Shown: positions 1-6,570 of the stretch, in pieces
Numbering within the stretch: the stretch's first letter is position 1
Layout of the letters: the number at the start of each line of letters is the position of its first letter
DNA from: Pseudomonadota bacterium
Lineage (GTDB): Bacteria; Pseudomonadota; Gammaproteobacteria; Burkholderiales; Burkholderiaceae_C
DNA length: 9,025 bases
NCBI GenBank assembly: GCA_023435325.1
Contig: JAEYRT010000070.1
Coordinates: 1 to 9,025, forward strand
Direction of reading: 5' to 3'
The notes under the pieces: model-generated
Database searches by the model: none
What the model saw: only the letters and a program-made list of their open reading frames with translations
What the model was told of the DNA's origin: nothing
Translations under genes and position numbers: made by a program

Positions 1-602
1 TCGGCACGCTCAGGGCGCGGCGTGTGCTCCACCACCGGAAAGCCACCCAGCGCCTCGCGCCACTCGTAAGCGATCACTTGAATCGCAGCACCCAGGTTCA
101 AAGAGCCGAACTGGGGGTTCGATGGAATCGACAGCGCCGCATCACAGCGATACACGTCTTCGTTGGCCATGCCAAAGCGCTCGCAGCCAAACATCAAGCC
201 AATGCCACGCTCGCCGTGGAGGCTACCTGTCGTCAGCGTTTCATCAGCGCCATCAGCCTCGGGCACTTGGCCAACTTGCGCCTTGAGCTCACCCTTGATG
301 AGCATTTCAAAATGCTGACGGGGCGTGCGCGTGGGTGGGCCAAAGTCGCGTGGCGTCATGGCGGTGGCGCACAGGTGGGACAGGTCTTCCACCGCCTCTT
401 CCACGGTGTCCACAATGCGCGCCTTGTTCAGCACATCCAAGGCACCACTGGCGCGCTGGATGGTTTCCTCCTTGCGCAGCACATTGCTCCAGCGCGGGCG
501 CACCAGCACCAAGTCATCAAAGCCCATGGTTTTCATGGCTCGGGCAGCAGCACCCACGTTGCCAGCATGGCTGGTCTCAATCAGGATAAAACGGGTTTTC
601 AT
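1..602 (-). CDS. trmJ: TrmJ-type tRNA (cytidine/uridine-2'-O-)-methyltransferase, 3' part missing
   Basis: The first 200 residues of a SpoU/TrmH-class SPOUT methyltransferase are present; the C-terminus lies beyond the left edge. Family members transfer a methyl group from S-adenosylmethionine to the 2'-OH of nucleotide 32 in the tRNA anticodon loop, in the cytosol. Seen in the translation: the N-terminal strand FILIETSHAGNVG (residues 5-17) with RAMKTMGF just after it, the central MFGCERFGMANED (137-149), and the C-terminal knot motif IPSNPQFGSLNLGAAIQVI (159-177). These match motifs 1, 2 and 3 of the family. Residues about 98-132 form a segment, rich in acidic and small residues, that is absent from the E. 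coli protein as I recall it. The ATG at 602 gives a start matching the family. An in-frame ATG at 620 would add six residues but lies inside a hairpin. No good Shine-Dalgarno site precedes either. The gene is divergent from suhB. Assignment is firm; the exact modified base is inferred from the family. Confidence 0.93.
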   Translation of the reverse strand, partial: MKTRFILIETSHAGNVGAAARAMKTMGFDDLVLVRPRWSNVLRKEETIQRASGALDVLNKARIVDTVEEAVEDLSHLCATAMTPRDFGPPTRTPRQHFEMLIKGELKAQVGQVPEADGADETLTTGSLHGERGIGLMFGCERFGMANEDVYRCDAALSIPSNPQFGSLNLGAAIQVIAYEWREALGGFPVVEHTPRPERA

Positions 603-612
603 TCGAGCGTTG

Positions 613-633
613 GCCTGCATTGCGCATGCAGGC
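613..633. repeat. Perfect 8-bp inverted repeat in the trmJ 5' leader
   Basis: The arms GCCTGCAT (613-620) and ATGCAGGC (626-633) are exact complements around a 5-base loop TGCGC. It lies 11 bases upstream of the trmJ start codon and contains the alternative in-frame ATG (618-620 on the minus strand). It also lies just upstream of the likely -10 element of the divergent suhB promoter. It could be an mRNA hairpin affecting trmJ translation, or a dyad operator. There is no T-tract, so it is not a terminator. Confidence 0.55.
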
Positions 634-655
634 AGCAGAAATCGGGCAAGCCGGT

Positions 656-661
656 TAGAAT
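656..661 (+). promoter_or_regulatory. Possible -10 element of the suhB promoter
   Basis: TAGAAT is preceded by GGT and followed by TTGCGCCC. It matches the sigma-70 -10 consensus at five of six positions. No convincing -35 hexamer sits 16-18 bases upstream, where the sequence is CAGCAG. If used, transcription would start near 668 and give a leader of roughly 135 bases before suhB. The call rests on the hexamer alone. Confidence 0.35.
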
Positions 662-802
662 TTGCGCCCTATTGTCGCTGCCCGCATCGCCGGGCGTGCG
701 TGAACCCGTTCATCATCCGCGTTCAGTGGTGTGCCATCCCAGGTTGTGAGAGATAGAGATTGAAGATTGGGGGTGGTTCGCTGGGCGCCAACTGCACAAT
801 TT

Positions 803-1693
803 ATGTCGTCTTCCTCCCTGCACCCCATGCTCAACGTGGCCATCAAGGCTGCGCGCGCCGCTGGCGCCATCATCAACCGCGCTGCCCTGGACGTTGAATC
901 CGTTCGCGTGGCCCAAAAGCAAGTCAATGACTTCGTGACCGAAGTCGACCAAGCGGCCGAGCGCATCATCATCGACACCCTGCTGGGTGCCTACCCTGAG
1001 CATGGCATCCTGGGCGAGGAAAGCGGCAAAGAGTTCGGCAACCAAAAGTCGGACTATGTCTGGATCATCGATCCTCTGGACGGCACCACCAATTTCATCC
1101 ACGGCTTCCCTGTGTACTGCGTGAGCATCGCACTGTCCGTCAAGGGCAAGATCGAGCACGCCGTGGTCTATGACCCCACCCGCAACGACCTGTTCACCGC
1201 CACCCGTGGCCGTGGTGCCTTCCTGAACGAGCGCCGCATCCGCGTGTCCAAGCGCAGCCAGTTGAAGGACTGCCTGATCTCCACGGGCTTTCCCTTCCGC
1301 CCCGGCGACAACTTCCGCGCTTACATGCGCATGTTTGCCGAAATCACCCAGCGCACCGCTGGCGTGCGCCGCCCCGGTGCTGCCGCGCTGGATCTGGCCT
1401 ATGTGGCCGCCGGCTTTACCGATGGCTTCTTTGAATCCGGCCTGAGCATCTGGGACGTGGCCGCTGGCAGCTTGATCATTACCGAAGCTGGTGGCCTGGT
1501 CGGCAACTTCACCGGTGAAGCCGACTTCCTGGACCAGGGCGAGTGCCTGGCCGGTAACCCCCGCGCCTATGGTCAGCTGGTATCCATTCTGGGCAAGTAC
1601 AGCAAGTTTGCCGGCGTGGAAGACAAGCTCGGTGTGGATGCAGGCATTGCTGCCGACAAGAAGGAAGAAGACGAAAACCAGCAAAACGACTAA
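803..1693 (+). CDS. suhB: Inositol-1-monophosphatase family protein SuhB
   Basis: This is a 296-residue member of the Mg2+-dependent inositol monophosphatase family. Such enzymes hydrolyse myo-inositol-1-phosphate. In E. coli, SuhB also associates with the rRNA transcription antitermination complex and supports ribosome assembly. Metal-site motifs are complete: GEES (71-74), DPLDGTTNF (90-98) and the C-terminal SIWDVAAGSLIITEAGG (215-231), with Asp90, Asp93 and Asp218 as expected ligands. I chose the ATG at 803 because the family N-terminus HPMLN follows after only MSSSSL. At the position where E. coli starts with Met, this gene has CTG. An upstream ATG at 767 would add 12 unconserved residues. 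Residues about 271-296 form a charged, largely acidic tail beyond the core fold (E. coli SuhB is 267 residues). No strong Shine-Dalgarno site is visible. The gene is divergent from trmJ and is followed at once by a terminator, so it is probably monocistronic. Confidence 0.95.
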   Translation: MSSSSLHPMLNVAIKAARAAGAIINRAALDVESVRVAQKQVNDFVTEVDQAAERIIIDTLLGAYPEHGILGEESGKEFGNQKSDYVWIIDPLDGTTNFIHGFPVYCVSIALSVKGKIEHAVVYDPTRNDLFTATRGRGAFLNERRIRVSKRSQLKDCLISTGFPFRPGDNFRAYMRMFAEITQRTAGVRRPGAAALDLAYVAAGFTDGFFESGLSIWDVAAGSLIITEAGGLVGNFTGEADFLDQGECLAGNPRAYGQLVSILGKYSKFAGVEDKLGVDAGIAADKKEEDENQQND

Positions 1694-1723
1694 GTCGCTG
1701 CGCTGCTTCCCCTTCAAAAACAC

Positions 1724-1764
1724 AACAGCCGCAAGTGCCATGGGCCTTGCGGCTGTTTTGTTTG
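1724..1764 (+). terminator. Intrinsic terminator after suhB
   Basis: A perfect 12-bp stem, AACAGCCGCAAG (1724-1735) with CTTGCGGCTGTT (1746-1757), closes a 10-base loop. It is followed by the T-rich run TTGTTTG. The left flank CAAAAACAC is A-rich, so weak activity in the opposite direction is possible. It lies 30 bases after the suhB stop and insulates suhB from mutS. Confidence 0.9.
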
Positions 1765-1791
1765 TGCAGCACTGCTGCCAGCCGCATCCCG

Positions 1792-1797
1792 GATAAT
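1792..1797 (+). promoter_or_regulatory. Possible -10 element of the mutS promoter
   Basis: GATAAT matches five of six -10 consensus positions and lies between the suhB terminator and mutS, where a mutS promoter is required. No clear -35 hexamer is found at 16-18 bases upstream. Transcription from here would start near 1804, giving a leader of about 55 bases. Confidence 0.4.
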
Positions 1798-1845
1798 TCC
1801 CGCTCCGATCTTGGCGGGCCGCTTGGTACAGTGCCCGCTCACCAC

Positions 1846-1850
1846 AAGGA
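1846..1850 (+). promoter_or_regulatory. Ribosome binding site supporting the mutS TTG start
   Basis: AAGGA ends 9 bases before the TTG at 1860. It is the best Shine-Dalgarno match in front of any gene in this window, and it decides the mutS start. The first in-frame ATG (residues 33-34 of the call) falls inside the conserved TPMMAQY segment and would remove conserved sequence. Confidence 0.65.
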
Positions 1851-1859
1851 ATTTGCGCT

Positions 1860-4550
1860 TTGTCTATCTCCGACGTTTCCACGCACAACCAGAACAACAA
1901 CGGCGTGCAGACCCCCACTTCGCCTTTTGACGCCCCCATCGAGCAGCACACGCCGATGATGGCGCAATACATTCGCCTCAAAAAAGACTATCCCGACACC
2001 CTCGTGCTCTACCGCATGGGTGATTTTTACGAAGTCTTTTGGGACGATGCGGAAAAAGCCGCTCGCCTGCTGGATATCACGCTGACCACACGCGGGCAGT
2101 CCGCAGGTTTCCCCGTCGCCATGGCCGGTGTGCCTTTTCATGCACTGGAAGGTTATCTGGCGCGCCTGATCAAAATGGGCGAATCGGTGGCGATTTGCGA
2201 GCAAGTCGGCGAAGTGGGTGCCAGCAAAGGCCCGGTCGAACGCAAGGTGGTGCGCGTGGTCACCCCTGGCACACTGACCGATACGGAATTGCTCAGCGAC
2301 AAGGCTGAAGCCATGCTGCTGGCGCTGCACACCGCTGGCCGACAGCGCTGCGGACTGGCGTGGATGAGCGTCACCCAGGGTCGCATCCACATGGCTGAAT
2401 GTGGCCAGGATGAACTGGGCGAGTGGCTGGCACGCATTGCCCCCAGCGAAGTGATTTACAGCGCCGGTGTGACCGAGCGTTTTGAGCAAGGCCTGTTTGC
2501 CATCAAGCACAGTGGCGCCATCAGCTGCCCGCTCTCACCGCGCCCGGACTGGCAGTTTGATACGGGCCTGGGGGAACGCAAGCTGCTGGAATTGCTCGGC
2601 GCAGCCAGCCTCAAGGCCTGGGAAGCGGAAGACTTGCCCTTGGCCCATGCTGCCAGCGCTGCGCTGCTCAGCTATGCCGAACACACGCAGGGCCGCAACC
2701 TCACGCACATCCACAGCATCCGCGTGCAGCGCGATGACCAGCTCATCAACCTGCCACCCACCACGCGCCGCAATCTGGAGCTGGTCAAGACCTTGCGTGG
2801 CGAAGACAGCCCCACCCTGTTCTCGCTGCTTGACACCTGCATGACGGGCATGGGCAGCCGCTTACTCAAAAGCTGGCTGCTCGAACCCAAGCGCGACCGC
2901 GCCGATGCAATTGCACGCCTATCTGCCATCGATGTGCTGCGCGGCAATGATGCACTGGGCGGCGCCATGCCGTGGCAGGCACTGCGTGCGGAACTCAAGG
3001 GCGTGAGCGATGTGGAGCGCATTACCGCCCGCACCGCATTGCGCCAGGTGCGCCCACGCGAGTTGGTGGCTTTGGGCAAGACACTACAAAAAGCGCAGCT
3101 GCTGGCACAGACGCCACAAGCCCCTGCAGCCTATCTGAATCAGATTTTCCAAGACCTGCTGCCACCTGAAGGTTGCGCCGATTTGCTGGCTGCAGCCATC
3201 ATGGAAGAGCCTGCGGCCCTGGTGCGCGACGGCGGCGTGATTGCGCGTGGTTTTGATGCGGAACTCGACGAGTTGCGCGCCATTCAGGAAAACTGCGACG
3301 AGTTTTTGCTGGAGTTGGAAGCCAAAGAAAAGCTGTTCACCAACATTCCGAACCTGCGTGTGCAGTTCAACAAGGTGCATGGTTTCTATATTGAAATCAC
3401 CAACAGCTACAAAGACATGGTGCCCGCACATTACCAGCGTCGCCAGACGCTGAAAAACTGCGAGCGCTACATCACGCCCGAACTCAAAGCCTTTGAAGAC
3501 AAGGCATTGAGTGCCCAGGAACGCGCACTGCAGCGCGAAAAGCTGCTGTACGAGCAAATCTTGGATCAATTGCAGCCGCATGTACCGGGTCTGACCCGCG
3601 TGGCGCAGGCGATTGCCGCGCTGGATGTGCTGTGCACGCTGGCCGAGCGTTCACTGACACTGAACTGGAGCAAGCCCGAGTTCAGCTCCGTGCCTTGCAT
3701 TGAAATTGAGGGCGGCCGCCACCCCGTGGTCGAAGCGCGCATGGCGGAAACCTCCAGCGGCAGCTTTATTGCCAACCATACGCGCATGAATGTGAACACG
3801 CGCATGCAGATCATTACCGGGCCCAACATGGGCGGCAAATCGACGTATATGCGCCAGGTTGCGCTCATCGTGCTGCTGGCCAGCATGGGCAGCTATGTGC
3901 CTGCAGCGGCATGCCGCCTGGGGCCGATTGACGCCATCCACACGCGCATTGGCGCGGCGGACGATCTGGCCAACGCCCAATCCACCTTCATGATGGAGAT
4001 GACCGAGGCCGCGCACATCCTGCACGCAGCCACGCCCCACAGCCTGGTGCTGATGGATGAAATCGGCCGCGGCACCAGCACCTTTGACGGGCTGGCGCTG
4101 GCCAGCGGCATTGCCACACAGTTGCATGACCGCACCAAGGCTTTCACGCTGTTTGCCACGCACTATTTTGAGCTGACCGAGCTGCCCGCCAGGGCCAAAT
4201 CGGCAGCCAACGTACACGTGGGTGCGGCGGAGTCGGGCAGCGATATCGTGTTTTTGCACGAGATACAACCCGGTCCTGCCTCACGCAGCTATGGCGTGCA
4301 AGTGGCCAAGCTGGCAGGCATGCCCGCTGCCGTGCTCCATCACGCACGCCACACACTGCAAGCGCTGGAAGCGCGCGATGATGCCGACAGGCAGCAGGTG
4401 GATTTGTTTGCAGCACCGCCCCTGCCTGCAGCTGCTTTGCAAGCCACCCCTGTGGAGGACGCACTGGCCCAGATTCACCCTGACGCACTCAGCCCCCGCG
4501 AAGCTTTGGAAGCGCTGTACCAATTGAAGAAACTGGCACAGCGCACGTGA
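1860..4550 (+). CDS. mutS: DNA mismatch repair ATPase MutS
   Basis: Full-length MutS, 896 residues (E. coli 853). As a dimer it recognises base mismatches and small loops in newly replicated DNA and, with ATP, recruits MutL to start strand-directed repair. The mismatch-reading wedge motif Phe-Tyr-Glu is at 56-58 within RMGDFYEVF. The SKGPVERKVVRVVTPGTL segment that closes domain I follows. The core and clamp include NKVHGFYIEI and RRQTLKNCERYI. The ATPase has Walker A GPNMGGKST (654-662) and Walker B LMDEIGRGTST (Asp733, Glu734), then LFATHYFELTEL. QVDLF (846-850) fits the beta sliding-clamp-binding motif. The C-terminal helix DALSPREALEALYQLKKL matches the tetramer-forming tail. The start is TTG with an upstream AAGGA; the 20 extra N-terminal residues are polar and Asn-rich (HNQNNNG). 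It appears intact. The peptidase gene follows after 73 bases without an obvious terminator, so read-through is possible. Confidence 0.98.
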   Translation: MSISDVSTHNQNNNGVQTPTSPFDAPIEQHTPMMAQYIRLKKDYPDTLVLYRMGDFYEVFWDDAEKAARLLDITLTTRGQSAGFPVAMAGVPFHALEGYLARLIKMGESVAICEQVGEVGASKGPVERKVVRVVTPGTLTDTELLSDKAEAMLLALHTAGRQRCGLAWMSVTQGRIHMAECGQDELGEWLARIAPSEVIYSAGVTERFEQGLFAIKHSGAISCPLSPRPDWQFDTGLGERKLLELLGAASLKAWEAEDLPLAHAASAALLSYAEHTQGRNLTHIHSIRVQRDDQLINLPPTTRRNLELVKTLRGEDSPTLFSLLDTCMTGMGSRLLKSWLLEPKRDRADAIARLSAIDVLRGNDALGGAMPWQALRAELKGVSDVERITARTALRQVRPRELVALGKTLQKAQLLAQTPQAPAAYLNQIFQDLLPPEGCADLLAAAIMEEPAALVRDGGVIARGFDAELDELRAIQENCDEFLLELEAKEKLFTNIPNLRVQFNKVHGFYIEITNSYKDMVPAHYQRRQTLKNCERYITPELKAFEDKALSAQERALQREKLLYEQILDQLQPHVPGLTRVAQAIAALDVLCTLAERSLTLNWSKPEFSSVPCIEIEGGRHPVVEARMAETSSGSFIANHTRMNVNTRMQIITGPNMGGKSTYMRQVALIVLLASMGSYVPAAACRLGPIDAIHTRIGAADDLANAQSTFMMEMTEAAHILHAATPHSLVLMDEIGRGTSTFDGLALASGIATQLHDRTKAFTLFATHYFELTELPARAKSAANVHVGAAESGSDIVFLHEIQPGPASRSYGVQVAKLAGMPAAVLHHARHTLQALEARDDADRQQVDLFAAPPLPAAALQATPVEDALAQIHPDALSPREALEALYQLKKLAQRT

Positions 4551-4571
4551 CTATTGCAAGCAGATCACGCA

Positions 4572-4596
4572 GCTAGCGGGCACTACACTTGCTAGC
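4572..4596. repeat. Paired GCTAGC palindromes between mutS and the peptidase gene
   Basis: GCTAGC occurs at 4572-4577 and 4591-4596 with 13 bases between, so the two copies can pair as a short stem. TACACT at 4584-4589, a four-of-six -10 match, lies between them. A promoter for the downstream gene with a flanking dyad is possible, but no -35 hexamer is visible and the repeat is only six bases long. Confidence 0.3.
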
Positions 4597-4623
4597 CCAA
4601 GCAGCAACCCTGCACACACTGCC

Positions 4624-5445
4624 ATGACTTATTGCATTGCCATCAAGCTCAACGCCGGACTTGTTTTTCTCTCGGACTCGCGCACCAACGCCGGGCTCGA
4701 TCAGATCAACACCTTTCGCAAGATGATGATTTATGAGAAAACGGGCGAGCGTTTCATGACACTGTTGTCTGCGGGCAATCTGTCCATCACGCAATCCGTG
4801 CGTGAATTGCTGCAGACCATGAGCATCCGCGATGACAGCACCGGCGAGGTGCTATCCATCTGGAATGCGCAAAGCATGTTTGACGCCACGCGTGTGCTGG
4901 GCGCTGCCGTGCGCCATATCTATGACCGCGATGGCGCGGCCCTGAAGCGTGCTGGCGTGGATTTCAACATTTCCATGCTGTTTGGCGGCCAGATCAAGGG
5001 TGAAGGCATGCGCCTGTTCCAGGTGTACTCGGCGGGCAACTTTATCGAGGCGACCACGGAAACACCTTACTTCCAGATTGGAGAGGCCAAGTACGGCAAG
5101 CCCGTGCTCGATCGCGTGCTGATGGAAGACCTGCCGCTGAACGAAGCCGCCAAATGCGCGCTGGTGTCCATGGACAGCACGCTCAAGTCCAACCTGACCG
5201 TGGGTTTGCCGCTGGATTTGGCCGTCTACGAAGCGGGCAGCTTTCACTGCAACAAGGTGGTCTGCATCGATGAGGAGAATCTGTACTTCAAAATGCTGCG
5301 CAGCAATTGGGGTGCACGCCTGCGCGCCGTGTTCGACAGCATTGAAGATCCGCAGTGGTTCGGGGGCAACAGCACCGTCCCGTTGGTGATGGACAAACCC
5401 CTGCCCATCAAGAAAATCACCAGTCCCGATGACAGGGTGGACTGA
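4624..5445 (+). CDS. Proteasome-type peptidase, Anbu (ancestral beta subunit) family
   Basis: A 273-residue N-terminal-nucleophile hydrolase related to HslV and proteasome beta subunits. Thr2 directly follows the initiator Met (MTYCIAIKL), so Met removal would expose the catalytic Thr1 without a propeptide, as is typical of Anbu. In mature numbering Asp17 (within LSDSRTNAG) and Lys32 (TFRKM) sit where the proteasome catalytic triad is expected. Further family-like segments are EAKYGKPVLDR (154-164) and SMDSTLKSNLTVGLPLDLA (182-200). The C-terminal 30 or so residues are poorly conserved-looking. The protein is cytosolic, with no signal peptide or membrane segment. Anbu homologues form oligomers, but their natural substrates are unsettled. 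The gene is often found with circularly permuted ATP-grasp, alpha-E and transglutaminase-like genes; none is in this window. It follows mutS by 73 bases and has no clear Shine-Dalgarno site. The family call is firm; the substrate is unknown. Confidence 0.93.
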   Translation: MTYCIAIKLNAGLVFLSDSRTNAGLDQINTFRKMMIYEKTGERFMTLLSAGNLSITQSVRELLQTMSIRDDSTGEVLSIWNAQSMFDATRVLGAAVRHIYDRDGAALKRAGVDFNISMLFGGQIKGEGMRLFQVYSAGNFIEATTETPYFQIGEAKYGKPVLDRVLMEDLPLNEAAKCALVSMDSTLKSNLTVGLPLDLAVYEAGSFHCNKVVCIDEENLYFKMLRSNWGARLRAVFDSIEDPQWFGGNSTVPLVMDKPLPIKKITSPDDRVD

Positions 5446-5529
5446 AGCCCGCCAGCATCGTCTCTCCCTCGCGGTTGTGCCACCCTGTCGAGGTACAGCT
5501 GCATCAGCAAGCCACTGCGGACACTGCCA

Positions 5530-5549
5530 GCTGGCCTGAAAAGGCCGGC
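5530..5549 (+). repeat. Stem-loop in the gap after the peptidase gene
   Basis: GCTGGCC (5530-5536) pairs with GGCCGGC (5543-5549), with one G-U pair, around the loop TGAAAA. It overlaps a perfect 10-base palindrome, GCCAGCTGGC (5526-5535). No T-tract follows, so it is not a canonical intrinsic terminator. It may still act as a mRNA 3'-end stabiliser. Confidence 0.4.
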
Positions 5550-5583
5550 AAGCATGCATCCAGGGTGAGGTCATCGGGTCCAA

Positions 5584-5603
5584 CGCACTGCGCTTGCAGT
5601 GCG
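5584..5603 (+). repeat. Perfect 8-bp hairpin in the hydrolase leader
   Basis: CGCACTGC (5584-5591) pairs exactly with GCAGTGCG (5596-5603) around a GCTT tetraloop, 23 bases before the hydrolase ATG. No T-tract follows. The position suits a leader structure affecting translation or transcript stability. It contains the TTG at 5594 that would be the start of the longest open frame and argues against that codon being used. Confidence 0.45.
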
Positions 5604-5626
5604 GGCGCGCCGAACCTTCACTGCAC

Positions 5627-6469
5627 ATGATGCAACCATTGATCTTTGCCCACGCCAACAGCTTTCCTGCTGGCACCTACCGCTACCTGTTTTCCCTGCT
5701 GCGCGAGCGTGGCTTTGACGTGCATGCGCTGGACCGCTTTGGTCATGACGCACGCTACCCCGTCACCGACAACTGGCCCCACCTGGTGCAGCAACTGGCG
5801 GACTTTGCCCAGCCGCTGGTGCAGCAATGGGGCCAGCCCGCGTTATTCATAGGCCACTCGCTGGGCGGCTTTGTCAGCGTCATGCTGGCAGCGCAACACC
5901 CGCAGCTGACACGTGGAGTGCTGATGCTCGACTCCCCGCTGATCAGTGGCTGGCGTGCCCAGTCTCTGGCCATGGTCAAGCGTGCCCAGTTGCTGGGCAA
6001 TGTCTCGCCCGGCAAGATTAGCCGCAAACGCCGTAACGTCTGGGCCAGCCGCGCCGAAGCGCTGGCCCTGTTCCAAAGCAAGAAATCATTTGCACGCTGG
6101 CATCCGCAGGTGCTGCAGGACTATGTAGACCAGGGTTTGGTGGCCACCCCCGAAGGGCGCCTCACCCTGCACTTTTCACGCGAAGAGGAAACCCACATCT
6201 ACAACACGCTGCCACACAACCTTGGCCCGCTGCTGCGCCGCCAGCCCTTGCGCTGCCCGGTGGCCTTTATTGGCGGCAAATATTCCGTCGAGATGAGACA
6301 GGTGGGCATGGAGATGACGCTCAAGGTGACACACGGGCGCACCATGCTGGTGGATGGCGGCCATCTTTTTCCCATGGAGCATCCGGAGATGACGGCTGCT
6401 GCCATTGAGGCCAGTGTGCTGAACCTGGAAGTGGCCGCCCGTCACTCAACAGGCAATCATAAAAAATAG
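5627..6469 (+). CDS. Alpha/beta-fold hydrolase
   Basis: A 280-residue alpha/beta hydrolase; the substrate cannot be predicted. Seen: an N-terminal strand with a likely oxyanion-hole motif FAHANSFPAGTY (7-18), the nucleophile elbow GHSLGG (Ser78), a basic cap-like stretch about 108-150 containing GKISRKRRN, and the C-terminal catalytic His246 in DGGHLFPMEHPE. The usual acid after strand 7 is not obvious: the segment there reads FIGGKYSVEMR (214-224). Candidates are Glu222, or Asp102 after strand 6 (MLDSPL). There is no signal peptide, so it is probably cytosolic. I chose the ATG at 5627 because it directly precedes the first core strand; a second ATG at 5630 is equally plausible and the TTG at 5594 lies in a hairpin. 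No Shine-Dalgarno site is seen. The stop codon is embedded in the left arm of the inverted repeat at 6465. Esterase or lipase-like carboxylic ester hydrolysis is the default guess. Confidence 0.85.
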   Translation: MMQPLIFAHANSFPAGTYRYLFSLLRERGFDVHALDRFGHDARYPVTDNWPHLVQQLADFAQPLVQQWGQPALFIGHSLGGFVSVMLAAQHPQLTRGVLMLDSPLISGWRAQSLAMVKRAQLLGNVSPGKISRKRRNVWASRAEALALFQSKKSFARWHPQVLQDYVDQGLVATPEGRLTLHFSREEETHIYNTLPHNLGPLLRRQPLRCPVAFIGGKYSVEMRQVGMEMTLKVTHGRTMLVDGGHLFPMEHPEMTAAAIEASVLNLEVAARHSTGNHKK

Positions 6470-6546
6470 CTGTCAACGCTTACAAAACCTTGGTTTCCAT
6501 GCGTTTTGTATTTGAAATCCAATATGGACGAACGCTGACAGCTATT
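6465..6546. repeat. Nested intergenic inverted repeat (Comamonadaceae-type palindromic element)
   Basis: The outer arms AATAGCTGTCA (6465-6475) and TGACAGCTATT (6536-6546) are perfect 11-bp complements 60 bases apart. Inside is a second stem, TACAAAAC (6481-6488) with GTTTTGTA (6503-6510). AACGCT appears in direct orientation next to both outer arms (6475-6480 and 6531-6536). Six A residues precede the left arm and TTCTTTT follows the right arm region, so the structure could act as a terminator in either direction. From memory, AATAGCTG-type palindromes are common between genes in Comamonadaceae; the long internal segment is unusual for them. It includes the hydrolase TAG stop codon. Confidence 0.75.
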
Positions 6547-6570
6547 CTTTTGTAGAACTGAAAGTACGCA

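Noticed and set aside
24..749. Plus-strand open frame of 241 codons at the left end
   Set aside because: It runs antisense to trmJ, whose minus-strand translation has all three family motifs; the plus frame shows no recognisable domain.
767..802. Upstream ATG giving SuhB 12 more residues
   Set aside because: The extension is unconserved and the family N-terminus HPMLN follows the ATG at 803 closely.
713..1981. Minus-strand open frame of 422 codons
   Set aside because: It is a shadow of suhB that also crosses the suhB terminator and the mutS start. The Gly/Ala/His-rich composition is typical of antisense frames in GC-rich DNA.
5594..5626. TTG start giving the hydrolase 11 more residues
   Set aside because: The codon lies in a hairpin loop, the added residues resemble nothing in the fold, and the ATG at 5627 abuts the first core strand.
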